Below are positions 15,768 to 23,717 of a DNA stretch of 28,772 nt, piece by piece. The notes under the pieces were generated by a model. The model had not been told where the DNA came from and did not search any database. It saw nothing but the letters and a program-made list of their open reading frames with translations. Source of the stretch: 39-52-133 sp036523795. Lineage in GTDB: Bacteria; Pseudomonadota; Gammaproteobacteria; Burkholderiales; Gallionellaceae. Position 1 is the stretch's first letter, and each line of letters starts with the position of its first letter. Made by a program: the position numbers and the translations under genes. The stretch covers positions 1 to 28,772 of the forward strand of contig DATDDN010000027.1 of the NCBI GenBank assembly GCA_036523795.1, given 5' to 3'.

Positions 15768-17639
15768 TCAAGACACGTCCCCGTTCGCCGCCTCTTCCAC
15801 CACCTGCAGGAAGGCATCGCCGTAGCGCGCCAGCTTGGCCTGGCCCACGCCCGTGATCTGGCCCAGTTCGTCCAGCGTCTGCGGCTTGCGGTTGAGGATT
15901 TCGAGCAGGGTGCTGTCGTGGAAGATGACATAGGGCGGCACGCCCTGCTCGCGCGCCAGCTCCATGCGCCTGGCCTTGAGCGCCTGCCACAGCGGGTCGT
16001 CGCCCGCCTGCACGTTGCGCGCAACGCGTGCGGATTTGCCGCCGCTGCGCCGGCTGGGCTCGGCATCGCGGCGCAGCCACACTTCCTGCTCGCCGCGCAG
16101 CACCGGGCGCGCCGCCTCGTCCAGGCGCAGGCCGCCATAGCCTTCCATGTCCACGTTGAGCAGGCCGGCTGCCACCAGCTGGCGGTACACGCTGCTCCAT
16201 TGCGCCTGCGTCAGCGCCTGGCCGATGCCGAAGGTGGACAGCTGCTGGTGGTTGAACTGTTCGACCTTGGCGGTGTTCTTGCCGAGCAGGATGTCGATCA
16301 GGTGGGTGACGCCAAAGCGCTGGCCGCTGCGGTAGGCGCAGGACAGCGCCATCTGCGCAGCCTGGGTGGCGTCCCAGGTGTCCACCGGTTCCAGGCAGTT
16401 GTCGCACTGGCCGCAGCTGCCGGGGTGCTCCTCGCCAAAGTAGCGCAGGATGGACTGGTGGCGGCAGGTGGTGGTTTCGCAATAGCCCAGCAGTGCATCC
16501 AGCTTGCGCAGCTCGACGCGCTTGCGCTCTTCCGGCGCGTCGCCGCCCAGCAGCATCTGCCGCATCGACACCACGTCGCCCAAGCCGTAGGCCATCCACG
16601 CATTGGCAGGCAGGCCGTCGCGCCCGGCGCGGCCGGTTTCCTGGTAGTAGCCCTCCATGCTCTTGGGCAGGTCGAGGTGCGCCACGAAGCGCACGTTGGG
16701 CTTGTCGATGCCCATGCCGAAGGCGACCGTGGCCACCATGATCACGCCCTCCTCGCGCAGGAAGCGGCTCTGGTTGGCGTTGCGGGTGGCGGCGTCCAGG
16801 CCGGCGTGATACGGCAAGGCATCCCAACCCTGCTCCTTGAGCCAGGCGGCGGCTTCCTCCACCTTCTTGCGCGACAGGCAGTAGACGATGCCGGCATCGT
16901 TGGGATGCTCGGCTTCGAGGAAGCGCTGCAACTGCTGGCGCGCGTTGTCCTTGAGCGCCACGCGGTAGCGGATGTTGGGGCGGTCGAAGCTGGCAACGAA
17001 CTGGCGCGCATCGGCCAGGGCCAGGCGCTCGATGATCTCGGCGCGGGTGGGGGCATCGGCGGTGGCGGTGAGCGCGATGCGCGGCACCGCCGGAAAGCGT
17101 TCGTGCAGCACCGTGAGGGCGCGATATTCGGGGCGGAAGTCGTGCCCCCATTGCGACACGCAGTGGGCTTCGTCGATGGCGAACAGGGCGATGCCGGGAG
17201 CTTCCCCCTCACCCCTACCCTCTCCCACGCGGGGAGAGGGAGCCACCGCGAGGCGCTGCAACAGGCCGAGAAAATTGTCCGTCAGCAGGCGTTCGGGCGC
17301 GACATACAGCAGCTTGAGTTCGCCGCGCAGCAGGCGGCCGGACACCTCGCGTGCCGCGGCGGCGTCCAGGCTGGAATTGAGGAACTCGGCCTGCACGCCC
17401 AGCTGGTTGAGGGCTTCCACCTGGTCCTGCATGAGGGCGATCAGCGGCGACACCACGATGGCCACGCCCGGCCGCAACAGTGCGGGCAGCTGGTAGCACA
17501 GGGATTTGCCGCCGCCGGTGGGCATCAGCACCAGCGCGTCGCCGCCGGCCGTCACATGCTCGACGATGGCCTGCTGTTCACCGCGGAAACTGGGGTAGCC
17601 AAATACGTCCAGCAGGGTTTGCTGCGCTGAGGGGGGCAT
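15768..17639 (-). CDS. recQ: ATP-dependent DNA helicase RecQ
   Basis: This 623-residue enzyme carries Walker A TGGGKSLCYQLP at 41-52, the DEAHC box at 156-160 followed by VSQWGHDFRPEYR, and motif VI QETGRAGRDG at 333-342. The RecQ zinc site has C387, C392, C409 and C412/C415. A winged-helix region and a C-terminal HRDC domain (about 546-618) follow. It should unwind DNA with 3'-5' polarity in recombination and repair. An unusual stretch of about 17 residues, rich in Gly, Glu and Arg (132-148), precedes the DEAH box and is encoded by an inserted dispersed repeat (17201-17242). The frame stays open, so the protein is probably made. No strong ribosome site is seen before 17639. Confidence 0.95.
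   Translation of the reverse strand: MPPSAQQTLLDVFGYPSFRGEQQAIVEHVTAGGDALVLMPTGGGKSLCYQLPALLRPGVAIVVSPLIALMQDQVEALNQLGVQAEFLNSSLDAAAAREVSGRLLRGELKLLYVAPERLLTDNFLGLLQRLAVAPSPRVGEGRGEGEAPGIALFAIDEAHCVSQWGHDFRPEYRALTVLHERFPAVPRIALTATADAPTRAEIIERLALADARQFVASFDRPNIRYRVALKDNARQQLQRFLEAEHPNDAGIVYCLSRKKVEEAAAWLKEQGWDALPYHAGLDAATRNANQSRFLREEGVIMVATVAFGMGIDKPNVRFVAHLDLPKSMEGYYQETGRAGRDGLPANAWMAYGLGDVVSMRQMLLGGDAPEERKRVELRKLDALLGYCETTTCRHQSILRYFGEEHPGSCGQCDNCLEPVDTWDATQAAQMALSCAYRSGQRFGVTHLIDILLGKNTAKVEQFNHQQLSTFGIGQALTQAQWSSVYRQLVAAGLLNVDMEGYGGLRLDEAARPVLRGEQEVWLRRDAEPSRRSGGKSARVARNVQAGDDPLWQALKARRMELAREQGVPPYVIFHDSTLLEILNRKPQTLDELGQITGVGQAKLARYGDAFLQVVEEAANGDVS
17201..17242. repeat. Dispersed CCCTCTCCC-type palindromic repeat inserted in frame in recQ
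   Basis: CCCTACCCTCTCCC, then ACGC, then GGGGAGAGGGAG gives an imperfect palindrome whose wording (CCCTCACCC..CCTCTCCC..GGGAGAGGG) is that of a common proteobacterial intergenic repeat. In the recQ frame it encodes SPRVGEGRGEGEA, with no counterpart in ordinary RecQ. Confidence 0.75.
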
Positions 17640-17765
17640 CGTTCAGGAGGGATTCACAATCAGGGCGCCATTTAACTATGCACCCGCCTGCCGCGCAACC
17701 CGAAGGGAAGCACCGACAGTGTTTTCAAGCACTTGTCAATCTGCTGAATTATCTAGATCTACAGG

Positions 17766-17789
17766 CCAATTGTCAGCATGGTCAATTGG
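17766..17789. promoter_or_regulatory. CCAATTG...CAATTGG dyad over the promoter
   Basis: A perfect seven-base dyad with a ten-base spacer overlaps the proposed -35 box and spacer of the riboswitch promoter. It could be an operator for a dimeric repressor; no regulator is identified. Confidence 0.4.
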
Positions 17790-17798
17790 GGAAACAAT
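17770..17798 (+). promoter_or_regulatory. Candidate sigma-70 promoter of the riboswitch-GGDEF transcript
   Basis: TTGTCA (17770-17775) and AACAAT (17793-17798) are separated by 17 bases. The start would fall near 17805, just at the 5' edge of the riboswitch. The -10 box is a four-of-six match only. Confidence 0.45.
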
Positions 17799-17804
17799 GC
17801 CGCG

Positions 17805-17891
17805 TTTACGAAAAAGGCTAACTTGCTGAAAAGCAGGGGCGCAAAGTCACCGGTCTAAGGGGCTTACCTATGACAGCGGGGCTGCCGATGA
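17805..17891 (+). ncRNA. Cyclic di-GMP-I (GEMM-I) riboswitch
   Basis: The order of conserved parts matches the class. GGCTAAC precedes a hairpin TTGCT-GAAA-AGCAG with the GNRA tetraloop. Next come GGGCGCAAAG and CACCGGTCTAA, which correspond to the GGGACGCAAAGCCTCCGGCCTAA core of the Vibrio example. A second hairpin, GACAGCGGGGCTGCC, followed by GATG, matches the tetraloop-receptor stem. It lies 5' of a GGDEF gene, the usual kind of target, so the cyclase's own product is likely to control its transcript. No terminator-like expression platform was seen; control may act on translation through the leader region. Confidence 0.9.
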
Positions 17892-17939
17892 GTGCCTGGC
17901 GGCAGACCTGCTTTCCGACCTGTCTGAGGGGATGATCGC

Positions 17940-18038
17940 ATGGCGCAGCACACTCGAACTGCATACTCCCGCGCCGGCCACGCCGCCTGTTGCCTGCCGC
18001 TTACCCCCATTCACCCTCCTGCAGGCAGTTGCACATGA
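17940..18038 (+). CDS. Possible 32-residue leader peptide between riboswitch and GGDEF gene
   Basis: A GAGGGG (17926-17931) lies eight bases before an ATG at 17940. The frame encodes 32 residues (MAQHTRTAYS at the start, two adjacent Cys in the middle) and ends with TGA at 18036-18038, overlapping the GGDEF start as ATGA. The GGDEF gene's own ribosome site is poor, so coupling through this ORF is attractive. The peptide has no recognisable family. It is short enough to be chance. Confidence 0.4.
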   Translation: MAQHTRTAYSRAGHAACCLPLTPIHPPAGSCT

Positions 18039-19699
18039 ACAGCGAATTTGTATGCAACCTGCCCACGTGCAAGAAGGTCGAAGACGCAATGAGGGGATGC
18101 GACGAGAAATTCCGTTCCGCCTTTGATCTTATCCACGACAGCCTGCTGGTCCTCGACCAGCACGGCCATATCGTCGACATCAACCGCACCGGCCATGAAC
18201 GCCTGGGCTACCCCAAGGAAGAGATGCTGGGCATGCACATCACGCAGCTGAATGCGCCGACATTCGACCACCAGTACGGAGAGCGCATGGCGCTGGTCGA
18301 GGCGCACGGCCATGCGATGTTCGAGTCAGCCCACCAGCACCGCGACGGCCACAGCATCCCCGTCGAGGTCAGCGTGCGCCGCATCGAGCTGCAGGGCGAG
18401 CCCATGCTGTTCAGCGTGGTGCGCGACTTGAGCGAGCGCAGGCGCGCCGAGCGCGCGCTGCAGATGATGCAACGCTCGGTCGATCGCATGGTTGACGGGG
18501 CCTACTGGCTGACGCCGGATGGCCGCGTGGTCTATGCGAATGAAGCAGCCTGCCGCGCGCTGGGATACAGCCAGGAGGAGATGCTGCAATTGAGCGTGTT
18601 CGATTTCGACCCGGCCATGCGGCCCGAGCAGTGGCCCATGCACTGGCAGCGGGCCCGGGAGCTCGGTTCGCACACCGTGGAGTCCATCCATCGCACCAGA
18701 CAGGGACAGGAAATTCCGGTCGAGGTTACGGTCAACCATTTCAGCTATGAAGGCGAGGAGTTCCACTGCACCTTTGTGCGCGATATCAGCGCACGCAAGC
18801 AGGCGCAGCGCGCACTGAAGATGATGCAGTTCGCCATGGACAACATGAGCGATGCGGTATTCTGGTCTGCCGCCGACGGACGTATTGCCTACGCCAACAT
18901 TGCCGCCTGCCGCTCGCTGGGCTACACCCCGGAAGAAATGCTCAAGCTGCGTGTCTACGACTTTGCCACGCCGACTTCGGCTGCAACCTGGGCAGAACAC
19001 TGGCACGAGCTGAAGGCGCTGCGCTCACACACCTTCGAGTCCATGCATCGCACCCGCGACGGCAGGGAGTTCCCGGTAGAAATCTCGGTCAACCACATGC
19101 AGTACGACAACGAGGAGTACATGTGCGGCTTTGCGCGCGACATCACCCTGCGCAAGCTGACCGACCAGCGGATTGCGCGCATGGCCCATTACGATGCACT
19201 CACCGGCCTGCCCAACCGCTCCCTGCTGTATGACCGCCTGGAGCAGGCGATTGCCCAGGCCAACCGCTATCGCCAGCAGCTGGCCGTGCTGTTTCTCGAC
19301 CTCGATGGATTCAAACAGATCAACGACACTTTCGGCCATTACGTCGGCGACGATCTGCTCAAGGCCGTGGCCGAGCGCCTGCGCGATTGCGCTCGCGACA
19401 TGGATACGGTGGCCCGTGTGGGCGGGGATGAATTCGTGTTCATTCTGCACGAGATCGGCCAGCCCGAACACGCCGCGCTGGTCGCCAGAAAGATCCTTAC
19501 CTGCCTGACTCCCCCCTTTGCCATCCAGGGCAAGTCGTGCCAGGTGAGTGGCAGCATTGGCATTGCGCTGTTTCCCGCAGACGGCGGCAATATGGAAGAG
19601 ATCATCAGGCTGGCCGATGATGCCATGTATGTGGCCAAGAACAACGGCAAGAACAACTACCAGTTCGCCAGCCAGATGCAGCGCTCTCCGTCACTGTGA
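18035..19699 (+). CDS. Diguanylate cyclase with three PAS domains (PAS-PAS-PAS-GGDEF)
   Basis: The 554-residue product starts at the ATG overlapping the leader stop; an in-frame GTG or ATG further upstream (17990) is possible. PAS1 is at about 23-135, PAS2 at 142-255 and PAS3 at 262-374. PAS2 and PAS3 are similar enough (WLTPDGRVVYANEAACR against WSAADGRIAYANIAACR, and the IHRTR/MHRTR segment) to be an internal duplication. The GGDEF domain spans about 381-545, with GGDEF at 463-467 and an intact inhibitory I-site RDMD at 454-457. It should make cyclic di-GMP in the cytoplasm, as no membrane segment is visible. Sensory inputs are unknown. With a cyclic di-GMP riboswitch upstream, feedback on its own expression is likely. 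Confidence 0.92.
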   Translation: MNSEFVCNLPTCKKVEDAMRGCDEKFRSAFDLIHDSLLVLDQHGHIVDINRTGHERLGYPKEEMLGMHITQLNAPTFDHQYGERMALVEAHGHAMFESAHQHRDGHSIPVEVSVRRIELQGEPMLFSVVRDLSERRRAERALQMMQRSVDRMVDGAYWLTPDGRVVYANEAACRALGYSQEEMLQLSVFDFDPAMRPEQWPMHWQRARELGSHTVESIHRTRQGQEIPVEVTVNHFSYEGEEFHCTFVRDISARKQAQRALKMMQFAMDNMSDAVFWSAADGRIAYANIAACRSLGYTPEEMLKLRVYDFATPTSAATWAEHWHELKALRSHTFESMHRTRDGREFPVEISVNHMQYDNEEYMCGFARDITLRKLTDQRIARMAHYDALTGLPNRSLLYDRLEQAIAQANRYRQQLAVLFLDLDGFKQINDTFGHYVGDDLLKAVAERLRDCARDMDTVARVGGDEFVFILHEIGQPEHAALVARKILTCLTPPFAIQGKSCQVSGSIGIALFPADGGNMEEIIRLADDAMYVAKNNGKNNYQFASQMQRSPSL

Positions 19700-19718
19700 G
19701 CGGAGGCTGACAGGGAAA

Positions 19719-19738
19719 CGAGTGCGCGACGCCACTCG
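19719..19738. terminator. Hairpin between convergent GGDEF and kinase genes
   Basis: CGAGTG and CACTCG pair around an eight-base loop in the 42-base gap between two convergent stops. Its position suits bidirectional termination; the stem is short and no T-tract is present. Confidence 0.35.
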
Positions 19739-19741
19739 CTC

Positions 19742-21040
19742 CTAGGCCGGGTTCATCATCGACAGGATGCGCTGATCGGCCTTTCTCAACTGCGACACCA
19801 TCAGCGCCAACAGCGCCTTGGAGAAGCAGGCCTGCAGGCTGTCGCTGGCCTCGCGTAACTTTACGCCATCGATCTCGATCACGCTGATGGCCTTGGCTAC
19901 GGTGACGGTGGAAGAATGCACGTGCAGTATTTCTTCCTGGTAGGCGATGTCGCCGAAGCAATCGCCCGGCCCCAGGCGATTGACCTCCACCCCGTTCTGG
20001 ATCACCACCACCTCGCCGTTGGTGATGAGGTAAAGATTGCCGCCGGCCTCGCCCTGCTGCACCACGGTCTTGCCCGTGCCCATGGTGAGCGAGCGGCTGA
20101 GGCCCAGGGTTTCCCAGATTTCGTTGTCGAGAAAGTCCGCAAAGAAAGGCAGCTTGCGCATGAAGTTGAAACGCGAGATGTCGAAGCGCTCCTCGTCCGT
20201 CGGCGCGACCTGGGGCAGCGCTGCAGCCAGGTCTTCGTAGAAATCCTGCCATGAGGTGTAACGCATCTCGCGATCCTGGTGCATGGCGCGGTGCACGGCA
20301 AAGCGCAAGGCCTGCGGGATGTCGCTGCGCCAGCTCTCCAGGCTCATCACTTCCTCGTTGAGCTTCTGGTAGATCATGTCTTCCTGCGACTTGGCCGTGA
20401 ACGGATAACGCCCGGTCAGCAGCTGGTAGGCCATCACGCCCACGGCATAGATGTCGGATTGCTGGGTGGGGCGCGCAGAACGGAAATGCTCCGGCGCCAT
20501 GAACGGCAGGGTGCCCACCATGTCCACCTGGGTCACGTCGGATTCGGTATTGTAGGCCGCACCGAAATCGGAAATCTTCACCGTGTTGATGTCTGCGCCC
20601 AGCAGCACGTTGGCGGGTTTGATGTCACGATGCAGCACGCCCATCTTGGTGGCGAAATCGAGCGCGATGCACACCTTGTAAAGGATGTCGATCACGCGAT
20701 TGATCGGCAGCAGGTTGTCCGGCGTGGTAAAGCGCTTGAGGCTGCCGTTTGCCATGTATTCCATGACGATGTAATTGAACTCGTCGGTGGCGCCCGCCTC
20801 GAATATCTGCACGATGAAGGGATGCTGCAGCTTGCCCGCCAGGCGTGCCTCGTTCAGCCACATGCGGCGGTTGCGGTTGCCCTGCTTGGGGTCTTCAAAC
20901 AGATTCTGGCGATTGATCTTGATGGCGACATCGCGCTGCGCGTAGGTATCGAAGGCCAGATGCACCTCCCCCGAGCCGCCTCGCCCCAGCAGCTTCTTCA
21001 TCTCGAAACGATGGCGGAATGTCTCAATCTGGCTGGTCAT
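19742..21040 (-). CDS. Ser/Thr protein kinase with C-terminal cyclic-nucleotide-binding-like domain
   Basis: The 432-residue product starts at 21040 with AGGGAAA well placed upstream. An N-terminal Hanks-type kinase domain (about 12-275) has the Gly loop GRGGSGEV at 19-26, Lys 41, HRDIKPAN at 137-144, DFG at 158-160 and APE at 182-184, so it should be active. After a linker, residues about 298-395 match a cNMP-binding/CAP-type effector domain (VQQGEAGGNLYLITNGEVVV, RLGPGDCFGDIAY). The usual phosphate-binding Arg-x-Ala is absent; HSSTV stands at its place, so canonical cAMP or cGMP binding is doubtful and another ligand, or none, may be sensed. No membrane segment is visible. It is 90 bases behind the GGDEF-EAL gene on the same strand. 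Confidence 0.9.
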   Translation of the reverse strand: MTSQIETFRHRFEMKKLLGRGGSGEVHLAFDTYAQRDVAIKINRQNLFEDPKQGNRNRRMWLNEARLAGKLQHPFIVQIFEAGATDEFNYIVMEYMANGSLKRFTTPDNLLPINRVIDILYKVCIALDFATKMGVLHRDIKPANVLLGADINTVKISDFGAAYNTESDVTQVDMVGTLPFMAPEHFRSARPTQQSDIYAVGVMAYQLLTGRYPFTAKSQEDMIYQKLNEEVMSLESWRSDIPQALRFAVHRAMHQDREMRYTSWQDFYEDLAAALPQVAPTDEERFDISRFNFMRKLPFFADFLDNEIWETLGLSRSLTMGTGKTVVQQGEAGGNLYLITNGEVVVIQNGVEVNRLGPGDCFGDIAYQEEILHVHSSTVTVAKAISVIEIDGVKLREASDSLQACFSKALLALMVSQLRKADQRILSMMNPA

Positions 21041-21130
21041 GAAATTTCCCTGTATGCGGGCGCAAGCTTACACCTTAACCCGTCATGGACGCCAACGGTA
21101 GTGAGGCCACTCCCGCAGCGCCACGCCGCC

Positions 21131-23566
21131 TCAACAGACTACCGCTTCGCCATTCAGGGCCAGCAGCACCTTTTCGATTTCTTCTGCCGGCAAGGGGCAG
21201 GAGAACAGATAGCCTTGCGCATAGTCGCAGCCGATGGCGGCCAGCATGTCCCGCTGCTGCGTGGTTTCCACGCCCTCGGCAATCACCTTGAGGCCCAGCT
21301 TGTGTGCCATGATGATGATCGCCTCACACAAGGCCAGGTCGTCGTGGTCGTTTTCCAGGTTGCGTACGAACACCTGGTCAATCTTGAGGTAGTCGATGTC
21401 GAATTTCTTCAGGTAGGACAGTGCCGAATACCCTGTGCCGAAATCGTCGATGGCCACCTGGATGCCGGCATCGCGGAAAGCAAGCAGGCGGTCAGTCACG
21501 TTCGACTCTGCATTGAGCAGCACCCCTTCGGTGATTTCCACCACCACGTTGCGGCCGGTCAGTCCGAGTTCATGCAGGTACGCAAGCCAGGCGGCCGCAT
21601 AATTGGCCCCTTCGGTATGGAACTGTACCGGCGACTTGTTGACGCTGACCTGGAAGTCGTGGCCGAACAGCTCGCTCCAGCGTTTGGCCCGCCCCGCCGC
21701 TTCGCGGAACACCCAGTCGCCTATCTCATTGATCAGACCGACCTCTTCCGCCAGCGAGATGAATTCCAGCGGGCTGACCATGCCAAGCTCGGGATGTTGC
21801 CACCTGAGCAGCGCCTCCACCTTGTGCGCGCTGCCGGTGCCCAGATCGACGATGGGCTGGTAGTACACGCGGAACTGCCTATGGGCCAGGGCAACGCGCA
21901 TGTCCGTCACCAGACGCAGGCGTTTCTGCGCGTTCTCCTGCAACGACTGGGTAAAATAGCTGTAGCGATTGCGCCCATGGCGCTTGGCCACATACATGGC
22001 CTGATCGGCATTCTTCAGCAGGTCGTCGATATTGTGGCCGTCATCGGGATACAGGGTGATGCCGATGCTGGCGGAAATGTATACCACTTCGCCGCCCAGA
22101 TTGAAGTGCTCCGACAGTCTGTCCAGCATCTGCTGTGCAATGTTGCCGACCTGCTCAGGCTCGCTGAGTTCGGCCAGCGTGACCATGAACTCGTCGCCTC
22201 CCAGGCGCGCCACGGTATCCGAAGTGCGCACACACGCGCGAATGCGATGCGCCGCCTCTTTCAGCAGCACGTCTCCCACTGCATGCCCGAGCGTGTCGTT
22301 GACCTCCTTGAACTGGTCGAGGTCGATCAGCAACAAGGCCAGCGGCATCTTGGTCATGGCGGAAACCTTGAGGTCGAGTTCAAGCCGTTCACGGTACATG
22401 CGCCGATTGGGCAGGTCGGTCAGCACATCGAAATTGGCCTGTTTCCAGATCAGCTCTTCCGAACGCTTGCGCTGGGTGATATCGGAAAACAGGGCAACAA
22501 AACGGTGGACGGAACCATCCTGATTGCGGATGGTGTTGATGGACAGGTATTTTGCGTGCACCTCACCGTTCTTGTGCCTGTCCCAGATCTCACCCTTCCA
22601 GTTTCCGTTGCTGAGCAGCTCGTGCCACATCTGCTGGTAGAAGGCGCGGTCATGCCGGCCCGAGCTGAAGATGCGCGGGTCCTTGCCCTGCACCTCGTCG
22701 AAGGTGTAGCCGGTGATGGCCGTAAACGCCGCGTTCACGCTGACAATGCTGTTGTGTTCATCCGTCACCAGCAGACCCTCGCTACTGTTCTCGAATATCT
22801 TCTCGAAAAAGGCGAGCCGTTCCACATACTGCACCTCTTCTGCGGCATGGCGCAGACTTCGCCGCGAAAAGAACGCAATGAACAGCAGGCCCAGCACGAA
22901 CACCGCGCCATGCGTCCAGCCCAGTGACACGCGCGAACGATTGAACAGCAACTGATAAGGCTCCAGCGGAATGGCGACATCGGTGCCGCCGTGCAGCTCC
23001 CCCACCTTGACACCCGAGCTGCCGTGGCAGCTGATGCAGCCCTGCTCCATGAGCATGGGCTGCATCATGCGCAGATAGGGCTTGCCGTCAATCTGGCTGA
23101 TTTCGGTGTAATCGCTGGCGCTGCGCGCCACGATGGAGAGGGCCTTACGTTCCCATTCATCGGGCGCATTGGCCGGATTCAGGTACTTCGGCGCGGTGAT
23201 GCGCGCCAGCATGCCGTACAGTTCGTACTGCGTTTCCTTTATTTCGCGCAAGGACGTGGCGGGGTTCTGCAGCGTCAGCAGGCGGCCGCTGGGGGTCCTG
23301 ATGTCACGCTCGGGTACGTTTTTCAGATAGGGAGAGGGCTGGTTCTTGTCGTCGACGGGCACGTAAAGGCCGCCATGAGAGGTGGCCCAGCGACGGAAGG
23401 CAAGATCCTGCTTCAGGTAGCCTTTGGCTTCCTTCTCCGCCGTCGCCAGCATCTGCTGCTCTGCGTTGTGGATGTTCCACCACAACAGCAATCCGACGAA
23501 CAGGACCCACGCGGCAATGGCCAGAATAGTGTTACGTTTGATGCGTTGCGTTGCGTTTGAAATCAT
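21131..23566 (-). CDS. Membrane c-type haem sensor (DUF3365-like) with PAS-GGDEF-EAL
   Basis: This 811-residue protein has a first membrane segment at about 13-31 and a periplasmic domain at about 32-218 with a single CISCH haem-attachment motif at 177-181. It is of the Tll0287/DUF3365 type (AEKEAKGYLKQDLAFRRW, later the MLMEQGC segment). A second membrane segment follows (about 219-236), then PAS (about 252-370), GGDEF (about 378-540) and EAL (about 552-803). GGDEF at 456-460, I-site RTSD at 447-450, EAL at 584-586 and DDFGTGYS at 707-714 are all intact. Both synthesis and hydrolysis of cyclic di-GMP are possible; which prevails cannot be read. The haem suggests redox or gas sensing in the periplasm. 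Confidence 0.92.
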   Translation of the reverse strand: MISNATQRIKRNTILAIAAWVLFVGLLLWWNIHNAEQQMLATAEKEAKGYLKQDLAFRRWATSHGGLYVPVDDKNQPSPYLKNVPERDIRTPSGRLLTLQNPATSLREIKETQYELYGMLARITAPKYLNPANAPDEWERKALSIVARSASDYTEISQIDGKPYLRMMQPMLMEQGCISCHGSSGVKVGELHGGTDVAIPLEPYQLLFNRSRVSLGWTHGAVFVLGLLFIAFFSRRSLRHAAEEVQYVERLAFFEKIFENSSEGLLVTDEHNSIVSVNAAFTAITGYTFDEVQGKDPRIFSSGRHDRAFYQQMWHELLSNGNWKGEIWDRHKNGEVHAKYLSINTIRNQDGSVHRFVALFSDITQRKRSEELIWKQANFDVLTDLPNRRMYRERLELDLKVSAMTKMPLALLLIDLDQFKEVNDTLGHAVGDVLLKEAAHRIRACVRTSDTVARLGGDEFMVTLAELSEPEQVGNIAQQMLDRLSEHFNLGGEVVYISASIGITLYPDDGHNIDDLLKNADQAMYVAKRHGRNRYSYFTQSLQENAQKRLRLVTDMRVALAHRQFRVYYQPIVDLGTGSAHKVEALLRWQHPELGMVSPLEFISLAEEVGLINEIGDWVFREAAGRAKRWSELFGHDFQVSVNKSPVQFHTEGANYAAAWLAYLHELGLTGRNVVVEITEGVLLNAESNVTDRLLAFRDAGIQVAIDDFGTGYSALSYLKKFDIDYLKIDQVFVRNLENDHDDLALCEAIIIMAHKLGLKVIAEGVETTQQRDMLAAIGCDYAQGYLFSCPLPAEEIEKVLLALNGEAVVC

Positions 23567-23604
23567 CGGGCCAGCTCAGACATGCGTTCAGCATAAACGT
23601 GCGA

Positions 23605-23633
23605 ACTATAGCTGCGAAACTGGAATTGAACAA
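23605..23633 (-). promoter_or_regulatory. Sigma-70-like promoter of the haem-sensor GGDEF-EAL gene
   Basis: On the minus strand TTGTTC (23633-23628) and TATAGT (23610-23605) are exactly 17 bases apart. The start would fall about 30 bases before the ATG at 23566. Both boxes are close to consensus. Confidence 0.6.
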
Positions 23634-23663
23634 ACCCAATCATGTGCATTAGCCAGTCCTGAT

Positions 23664-23702
23664 GCCACCGGTCCGACAACGGTGGCCTTACCCGCGAAGG
23701 CC
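23664..23702. repeat. Two adjacent short stem-loops between queG and the GGDEF-EAL gene
   Basis: GCCACCG...CGGTGGC (23664-23686) and GGCCTT...AAGGCC (to about 23702) overlap in the gap upstream of the GGDEF-EAL gene. The second stem contains ACCCGCGAAGG, reminiscent of the repeat at 6405-6473. It may terminate transcription into this gap or be a repeat relic. Confidence 0.35.
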
Positions 23703-23717
23703 GGATTGGCGGGGGCT

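Noticed and set aside
15742..17151. Upstream extension of the transporter frame through recQ
   Set aside because: The extension is a recQ shadow; the hydrophobic EamA part starts near 15741.
17811..17829. Possible third copy of the AAGGTAACTTGCTG repeat
   Set aside because: The similarity (AAGGCTAACTTGCTG) is explained by the GEMM-I riboswitch core.
20279..22927. 882-codon plus-strand frame opposite the kinase and GGDEF-EAL genes
   Set aside because: It spans two well-defined minus-strand genes and has no domain of its own.
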